NCBI GenBank assembly: GCA_041749815.1
Contig: JBGTAR010000135.1
Coordinates: 1 to 18,495, forward strand
Source of the DNA: JAJTZA01 sp041749815
GTDB taxonomy: Bacteria > Verrucomicrobiota > Verrucomicrobiia > Chthoniobacterales > Terrimicrobiaceae
DNA length: 18,495 bases
Direction: 5' to 3'
Part shown: positions 14,801 through 18,495 of the stretch, piece by piece
Numbering within the stretch: the stretch's first letter is position 1
Layout: each line of letters starts with the position of its first letter
Made by a program: the position numbers and the translations under genes
The notes under the pieces: model-generated
What the model was told of the DNA's origin: nothing
What the model saw: the letters and a program-made list of their open reading frames with translations, nothing else
The model's database searches: none

Positions 14801-15070
14801 ATGACCCTGCATTTCCCAGTTCCCGGGGACTTCGATCGGCTCCCACGTTGGGGATTTTTTAGTGAGGCTGCGGACCGCTTCCTCGGGGCTGGACTCCAGC
14901 CGGAACCGCCACGTCCCATCAAGAGACAGAAAAAAGGGGGATCTTTCGCGCTGACGGGATAGTGCCTGCCTTGCTGTGGAGAATGGATAGAAGGTCGCTC
15001 GAGCCGGGAGCTTGTTCAGCGAGGTGACCTCGGGGTTTTCCCAAGCGCGGATTAGACCATCGTGGATCAT
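11828..15070 (-). CDS. lacZ: Beta-galactosidase, glycoside hydrolase family 2 (LacZ type)
   Basis: Hydrolyses beta-galactosides such as lactose or plant and algal galactosides. The 1080-residue protein keeps the LacZ order: WENPEVTSLNKLPARATFYPF at the N-terminus, the jelly-roll sugar-binding domain (about 45-215), immunoglobulin-like domain, TIM barrel with acid/base E460 in WSLGNESGYG and nucleophile E578 in ILCEYSHAMGNSNG, and the C-terminal small-chain domain ending FFGRGPHENYADR and YVMPQEHGHFTDVRW. The catalytic glutamates are 118 residues apart versus 76 in E. coli LacZ, so there is an extra stretch of about 42 residues, roughly 512-570. No signal peptide is seen, so it is cytoplasmic and needs a transporter not encoded here. 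No Shine-Dalgarno sequence precedes the ATG. Confidence 0.95.
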   Translation of the reverse strand: MIHDGLIRAWENPEVTSLNKLPARATFYPFSTARQALSRQRERSPFFLSLDGTWRFRLESSPEEAVRSLTKKSPTWEPIEVPGNWEMQGHKKPHYTNVQMPWPNLPPQVPRDNPTGIYQRSFTVPIAWKNRRTVLHFGGATSVLAVYLDGVGVGLSKDSCLPAEFDISSLVKPGKMQVLTAIVIKWSDASFIEDQDQWWLAGLHREVFLISTPKTFVADLMARPTLSSDLKTGRLHMAVHVGISGAGPIPRGVVAELQLFDPNGKPVFKNPIRADLETREKRWHIQPNHLRIDLGAGVPRVRLWSHETPFLYTAVVTLKSPDGETHTSIRIGFRRLEIGNRNLLINGRRVLIKGVNRHDHHPDTGKAVPYETLLEDVRLMKRFNFNAVRTSHYPNDPRWLDLCDEYGLYVIDEANAESHDFHNWLCQDSRYATAWLDRVMRMVIRDKNHPAIIFWSLGNESGYGPNHAAAAAWVREYDPTRPLHYEGAISKGQSFLTWAHHALGTDVICPMYESLEKLEQWSDLVTAHWKSEADKSLQARELEAIGLTHLSDWERGSPHPPLNKRLLHPLERPVILCEYSHAMGNSNGSLSDYFRLFKTKPGIQGGFIWEWLDHGIRQKTRDGREFFAYGGDFGDTPNDANFVCDGLVSADRVPHPAMWEFKHLAQPVSAELVSFRQGVARVRVQNDHDFVDLSHLRGAWELLVDGQPYGSGPLPSLRLKPGAAKTLTIPVQKFPATREVHLTLRFFTRKDSPSAKQGHEVAWTQLRLSEASPKKTTRAPSAPKVVAIETASGVSLQAGEVVAGFDRKTATLDSLNIRGRELLARSPLLQINRAATDNDGLKLWSGQETKALGKWRKLGLISHPLEHRPKSLTWQTNRDGSISVTLQHTASGRKRWADFSHLHRYTLHPDGRLVIANDLRLGARDLVDLPRIGIRMDVVAGYENLTFFGRGPHENYADRKAGSLLAVHRTKISDIYVDYVMPQEHGHFTDVRWLELRGNKQSPTLHIAGSPTFEFNASHFAPEDLYQAKHTTDLVPRSETILSIDAHHRGLGTNSCGPDTLDQYKISGTQFSFEFTLSFL

Positions 15071-15080
15071 GGTCGTGGGC

Positions 15081-15380
15081 TCAGGCCAAATCCATCACAA
15101 GGACCTTTTCCCAGCGATGCTTGCTGGCATCGATGAAGGCGTGGTGATCGGCGTCATCCTGATAAGCATCATGATCTTCCACCGAGCGGAATGTCATGGA
15201 GAGGGCATAGTCCCAGGAATTATCGATGACCGGTCTTGGCATCACGGCGGCGGGCACCGCCCACCGCCCGCCTTCGACAAGAGGGATCTCGAATAGTCCG
15301 GCGAGAGCCTTCTCAAAAATTGATCTCTCAGTGGGGGATTTGAATTCGGGTTTCAACCAGAAATAAACATGGTGTTCCAT
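15081..15380 (-). CDS. Dabb (stress-responsive A/B barrel) domain protein
   Basis: A 99-residue dimeric alpha/beta-barrel type protein. MEHHVYFWLKPEFKSPTERSIFEKAL is the usual first strand and helix, and NSWDYALSMTFRSVEDHDAYQDDADHHAFID is the conserved second half with the D-x-A/L and Y-x-x-H-x-x-H-x-x-F pattern. The role of the family is poorly known; some members are cyclases of polyketides, most are unassigned. The open frame extends further upstream but that part overlaps purB, so the ATG at 15380 is taken. It is the first gene of the minus-strand run, ten bases before the beta-galactosidase, and shares a 101-base divergent promoter region with purB in which I see no clear promoter. Confidence 0.82.
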   Translation of the reverse strand: MEHHVYFWLKPEFKSPTERSIFEKALAGLFEIPLVEGGRWAVPAAVMPRPVIDNSWDYALSMTFRSVEDHDAYQDDADHHAFIDASKHRWEKVLVMDLA

Positions 15381-15481
15381 CACGCGGAGTTTGAAATGGG
15401 ACTCCCCTTGCTGGCAAGCCTCCTTTATTTTTTGGGATTTCAGGATGGTCAGGCGGGGGTCTCTCCGCGTAATTTCCACCG

Positions 15482-16777
15482 GTGATCGAACGTTATTCCC
15501 GACCTGAAATGCGTGCTCTTTGGGAAGAGCAACGCAAACTTGAAATTTGGCTTGAGATTGAAATTCTAGCCTGCGAAGCGATGGCAGACCTGGGCACCAT
15601 CCCCAAGGAGGATGCCGTCGCGATCCGGGAGAAAGCCTCCTTCGACATAGAAAAAGTGCGGGAGAACGAGCGTAGGACAAATCATGATGTGATTGCCTTC
15701 CTTGAAGATGTGGCCACTTACGTGGGCCCGGCTTCACGTTGGATTCATCAGGGCCTGACCTCCTCCGATCTGTTGGACACAACACTCGCCGTGCAAATGA
15801 ACGAGGCCACAGCGATTCTGCTCGATGACCTGCATGCCCTTCGCAAGGCCATCGCAGCGCGCGCCATTGAGCACAAGTTCACGCCCATGATTGGACGCAG
15901 CCACGGGATCCACGCGGAACCCATCAGTTTTGGCCTCAAACTGGCCCTCATGTTTGATGAGTTTGGGCGGGCGATCGAACGGTTGGAGCAAACCCGGGAG
16001 CGGGTTCGTGTGGGCAAGGTCAGCGGGGCTGTTGGAACGCATGCTCACTTGGATCCTGCTGTGGAGAAATCTGTTTGCGAAAGCCTGGGGCTCATTCCAG
16101 CGACCCTCTCCACCCAAATCGTGCAGCGGGACCGTCATGCCGAATTTGTGACCACGCTGGCTCTGATTGCCGGTTCCATTGACCGCTGGGCCACAGAATT
16201 CCGTCATCTCCAACGCACGGAAGTCCTTGAGGTGGAGGAATACTTTGCCGCAGGTCAAAAAGGCAGTTCCGCCATGCCCCACAAGCGCAACCCCATCACC
16301 GGGGAACGCCTCAGCGGCCTCGCCCGGGTCATTCGTGGCAATGCCGTCGCAGCCATGGAAAACATTGCGCTCTGGCACGAACGCGACATCAGCCACAGCT
16401 CGGTGGAACGGATCATTCTCCCCGATTCCTGCACCCTCATGGACTACATGCTCGTGAAACTCCGCAAGCTCGTCGAAGGCCTGCAGGTTTACCCGGAAAA
16501 CATGAAACGCAACATGGACATCACCGGGGGCCTTTGGGCCAGCCAGTCTGCCCTCCTGATGCTCACCGAGCGGGGCCTCGAACGCCGCGAGGCCTATGAA
16601 GCCGTCCAACGTGCCTCCATGAAAACATGGAAGGATGGCGGAAAATTCTCCGAAAACCTCGCCGCCGAACCCTCGGTCGCCGCCCATCTGGGATCAGAAG
16701 AAATCGCCTCAGCCTGCGCTCCAGAACGCCACTTCCAGCATGTGGACGCCAAGTTCAAGGCGCTTGGGATTGAATAG
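15482..16777 (+). CDS. purB: Adenylosuccinate lyase
   Basis: Splits SAICAR to AICAR and adenylosuccinate to AMP, releasing fumarate, in purine synthesis. The 431-residue length equals that of the Bacillus subtilis enzyme. Motifs of the fumarase/aspartase superfamily are present: TNHDV (H68), QGLTSSDLLDT (90-100), GRSHGIHAEP (catalytic H141), and the signature GSSAMPHKRNPI (261-272, catalytic S263). The start is GTG at 15482 with no Shine-Dalgarno sequence. The downstream hairpin at 16789-16811 is its likely terminator. It stands alone on the plus strand, away from other purine genes in this window. Confidence 0.97.
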   Translation: MIERYSRPEMRALWEEQRKLEIWLEIEILACEAMADLGTIPKEDAVAIREKASFDIEKVRENERRTNHDVIAFLEDVATYVGPASRWIHQGLTSSDLLDTTLAVQMNEATAILLDDLHALRKAIAARAIEHKFTPMIGRSHGIHAEPISFGLKLALMFDEFGRAIERLEQTRERVRVGKVSGAVGTHAHLDPAVEKSVCESLGLIPATLSTQIVQRDRHAEFVTTLALIAGSIDRWATEFRHLQRTEVLEVEEYFAAGQKGSSAMPHKRNPITGERLSGLARVIRGNAVAAMENIALWHERDISHSSVERIILPDSCTLMDYMLVKLRKLVEGLQVYPENMKRNMDITGGLWASQSALLMLTERGLERREAYEAVQRASMKTWKDGGKFSENLAAEPSVAAHLGSEEIASACAPERHFQHVDAKFKALGIE

Positions 16778-16784
16778 CTTGTGG

Positions 16785-17378
16785 TCAGATGTGGTAGGTT
16801 ACCACATTTTTCTCATCGATTCCCAGTTGGCCGGAAACAACTAGCTTTTCGATCAGAGTCAAAATCTCTCCCTCCGTGTGGGATTTTCCTGCGAAGGCAA
16901 GGAGATGGCTGGCCAGGGTCTTTTTCCGCTTGGGACGGCTGGCCTTGTTTTTGCCCAAGTGTTCGGCCACCCGCTTTTCAAGATCGTCTGCCGGCGAAAG
17001 CTGGGCCTTCGGAGGCGCCGAAAATGTGAGCGTCGAAAAGTCGTCATGACGGCGGACATGGACATGGCGGCTCTTCAGGTGCTTGATCAGGGGATCAAAG
17101 CCTGTGTCCTTGGAGATGATGTGAAAATAGCCCGCGGGGTCTGCGAGCACGGCCTGTCCCAAGTAGTAGGCCAGAGCAAAATCGAGGGCGTTTTTGCCGG
17201 AAAACGTCAATCGGATGAGTTCGACCGAAGCGGCATGTTTCATGAGCTTCTCGACCAGATCGAGATTCAGCTTGGTCTGAGTTGCTCCCAACAGCAGTTT
17301 GAGACTCACTCCTTTACTCCCGATCAGTGCAAGATCCACGGTCTGCACATTTTCAAAGTCCACAAAAACGTGGTTCAT
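16785..17378 (-). CDS. PIN/NYN-like RNase-fold protein with C-terminal winged-helix-like part
   Basis: A 197-residue protein. The N-terminal half has a PIN-fold acidic pattern: VFVDFENVQ (D7, E9), KNALDFALAYYLG (D66), and ISKDTGFDPLIKHL (D91, D95), as in bacterial PIN-like proteins related to NYN nucleases. A basic linker (about 145-153) leads to TLASHLLAFAGKSHTEGEILTLIEKLVVSGQLG, a likely winged-helix nucleic-acid-binding region, ending VVTYHI. RNA cleavage is inferred from the fold only. The open frame extends to 17462, but the ATG at 17378 is taken because the domain begins right there. The gene converges on purB with a seven-base gap, and its last codons form the purB terminator hairpin. 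Confidence 0.83.
   Translation of the reverse strand: MNHVFVDFENVQTVDLALIGSKGVSLKLLLGATQTKLNLDLVEKLMKHAASVELIRLTFSGKNALDFALAYYLGQAVLADPAGYFHIISKDTGFDPLIKHLKSRHVHVRRHDDFSTLTFSAPPKAQLSPADDLEKRVAEHLGKNKASRPKRKKTLASHLLAFAGKSHTEGEILTLIEKLVVSGQLGIDEKNVVTYHI
16789..16811 (+). terminator. Intrinsic terminator of purB inside the convergent gene
   Basis: ATGTGGTA (16789-16796), loop GGT, TACCACAT (16800-16807), then five T (16807-16811): an eight-base-pair stem with T run, 11 bases after the purB stop. The same bases encode the last residues, VVTYH, of the minus-strand PIN-like protein, so coding sequence and terminator overlap. On the minus strand the hairpin ends inside the gene and has no T run, so it should work in the plus direction only. 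Confidence 0.75.
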
Positions 17379-17565
17379 AGCAGGCGCGGCTGGTGTGCTC
17401 AAGGAATAGAATGTTTTGGTTCCGCAGCGAGTCATAATTGGAAAAGTCCGTGGCAGAAACACAAATCTGAGCCAGCGAAATCCTCCCAGGGTATCTGATA
17501 GGGTTTGGACGGATCTTCAAAATTCGCCACTCGCCCTCAGACCAGAGCAGTGATAAATCTCTCGG
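17379..17565. promoter_or_regulatory. Divergent promoter region of the PIN-like gene and aroE
   Basis: 187 bases between two genes reading outward. Promoters for both must lie here unless they extend into the genes. I see no convincing -35/-10 pair, palindrome or RNA element. Confidence 0.4.
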
Positions 17566-18495
17566 ATGCCGGAAACCTTTTCTTCAAGTGACCTCCTCGG
17601 GGACCCCGAAATCTTTCGGAACCTGACACCCCCCGCGATTCTCGGTGTTTTTGGGGATCCTGTGGAGCATTCGCTTTCGCCGGGGTTTCAGACGGCTGCT
17701 CTGACTGCGAGTGGGATCAATGGTCAATATGTGCGTCTTCACGCCGATGCTGATAAATTTCCAGACGCCTTGCGGGCTATTTCCAAGGCGGGCTTTGTGG
17801 GAGCGAACGTGACGATTCCTCACAAGGCGGCAGCACTGGCTGCTGTTGATGAGGCCGATGAGGTGGCAACGCGCTCTGGTGGGGTAAACACCATTGTGGT
17901 CGATGGCGACAAATTGCTTGGCTTCAGCACGGACGGCCCGGGTTTGGTTCGCGCCGTGCATGAGGAATTTCTGGTGGATTTGCGTGACTTGCGGGTGTTG
18001 CTGCTGGGAGCGGGTGGTGGTGCCGGGCGGGCGGCAGCCGTGCAATGCGCCGTGGAAGGCTGCGAGCGTTTGGTTCTCGCAAATCGCACTCCCGAAAAGG
18101 GGGCCGCTCTGGCCAGGGAACTTGCCCCGTATTTTCGAAGTGACCGGCTGGTTGGTCCCGCCGAGCGTTTGCTCGCAATCCCCTTCACAACCGAGGCTTT
18201 GCGCGAGCAAATCCCCCAGGTGGATATCATCATCAATGCCACGCCAGTCGGAATGAAACGAACAGACCCGTCGCCCATACCCGCCTCGCTCCTCACCCCC
18301 AACCTCATGGTGATGGATATGGTTTACGCCGGGGGAAAATCCCGGCTGGTTGTAAATGCCGAGGCCGCCGGCGCCCGCGCTGCCAACGGGCTGACCATGC
18401 TTCTCCATCAGGGCGCCCTGGCTTTTGAGATCTGGTTCAATCGCCCGGCACCACTTGAGGCCATGCGGGCAAAATTACGTGCGGATGCTGCGCAG
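17566..18495 (+). CDS. aroE: Shikimate dehydrogenase, open at the right edge
   Basis: Reduces 3-dehydroshikimate to shikimate with NADPH in aromatic amino acid synthesis. 310 codons are visible without a stop, and by comparison with the usual family length little should be missing. Motifs: GDPVEHSLSPGFQTAAL (shikimate-binding SLSP, 36-39), GANVTIPHK (catalytic K87), GGVNTI (N108), GFSTDGPG (catalytic D123), the NADP loop GAGGGAGRA (148-156), ANRTPEKG (N-R-T that reads the NADP phosphate), INATPVGM, and ANGLTMLLHQGALAFEIW. Two differences from the norm are Q in place of the usual His after SLSP-x-x and an N-terminal extension of about 20 residues. An in-frame stop lies upstream, so the ATG at 17566 is the first possible ATG start. 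Confidence 0.95.
   Translation, partial: MPETFSSSDLLGDPEIFRNLTPPAILGVFGDPVEHSLSPGFQTAALTASGINGQYVRLHADADKFPDALRAISKAGFVGANVTIPHKAAALAAVDEADEVATRSGGVNTIVVDGDKLLGFSTDGPGLVRAVHEEFLVDLRDLRVLLLGAGGGAGRAAAVQCAVEGCERLVLANRTPEKGAALARELAPYFRSDRLVGPAERLLAIPFTTEALREQIPQVDIIINATPVGMKRTDPSPIPASLLTPNLMVMDMVYAGGKSRLVVNAEAAGARAANGLTMLLHQGALAFEIWFNRPAPLEAMRAKLRADAAQ

Noticed and set aside
13328..14962. Two plus-strand open frames of about 270 codons opposite the beta-galactosidase gene
   Set aside because: Both are antisense to a well-supported GH2 gene and show no domain.
15381..15785. Upstream extension of the Dabb reading frame to 234 codons
   Set aside because: The extension overlaps the start of purB on the other strand and adds nothing resembling the family; the domain begins at the ATG at 15380.
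15734..16687. 317-codon minus-strand open frame opposite purB
   Set aside because: It lies wholly within purB, which has all its family motifs; the translation shows no protein family features.
17584..18408. 274-codon minus-strand open frame opposite aroE
   Set aside because: It is antisense to aroE, whose motifs are unambiguous; the translated product is of shadow-like composition.

Overview
The window is about 18.5 kb of ordinary bacterial chromosome, GC-rich and densely coded. It carries mostly housekeeping and metabolic genes plus one small repeat-transposase locus. Several things suggest a Verrucomicrobiota/PVC-type bacterium: the gene content, the general lack of Shine-Dalgarno sequences, and a type of long palindromic repeat that I associate from memory with that phylum. 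This placement is an inference of moderate strength. No rRNA, tRNA, CRISPR array or prophage was found.

Layout. 1-1048: minus-strand start of rmlA (dTDP-glucose synthesis, cut by the window edge), a 348-base leader, a small ArsR-type regulator gene, and two near-identical 24-base palindromes, one before each of these two genes. 1107-4625: minus-strand genes for a multi-pass GT-C-like membrane protein, a glutamate dehydrogenase, and a glycine-rich RRM RNA-binding protein. A strong terminator separates the last two. 4857-9090: plus-strand fatty acid desaturase, phosphoenolpyruvate carboxylase (ppc) and a DUF971 protein. 9071-9957: a REP-associated tyrosine transposase (RAYT) between two 112-base direct repeats that are 110/112 identical. 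Each repeat is a long imperfect hairpin, and the first supplies the stop codon of the DUF971 gene. 9971-15380: a tight minus-strand four-gene run in transcription order Dabb-domain protein, GH2 beta-galactosidase, GNAT-like acetyltransferase, HDAC-family deacetylase. 15482-16777: purB on the plus strand. 16785-17378: a convergent PIN/NYN-like RNase gene whose last codons double as the purB terminator. 17566 to the end: aroE, open at the right edge.

How the genes relate. The ArsR-type protein probably controls itself and the rmlA cell-surface polysaccharide operon through the paired palindromes. ppc, purB, aroE and the dehydrogenase are central carbon, nitrogen, purine and aromatic metabolism. 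The acetyltransferase and deacetylase, encoded nine bases apart behind a beta-galactosidase, look like a matched write/erase or modify/unmodify pair of unknown substrate. The RAYT and its repeats form the only mobile-like unit and are the least ordinary part of the window.
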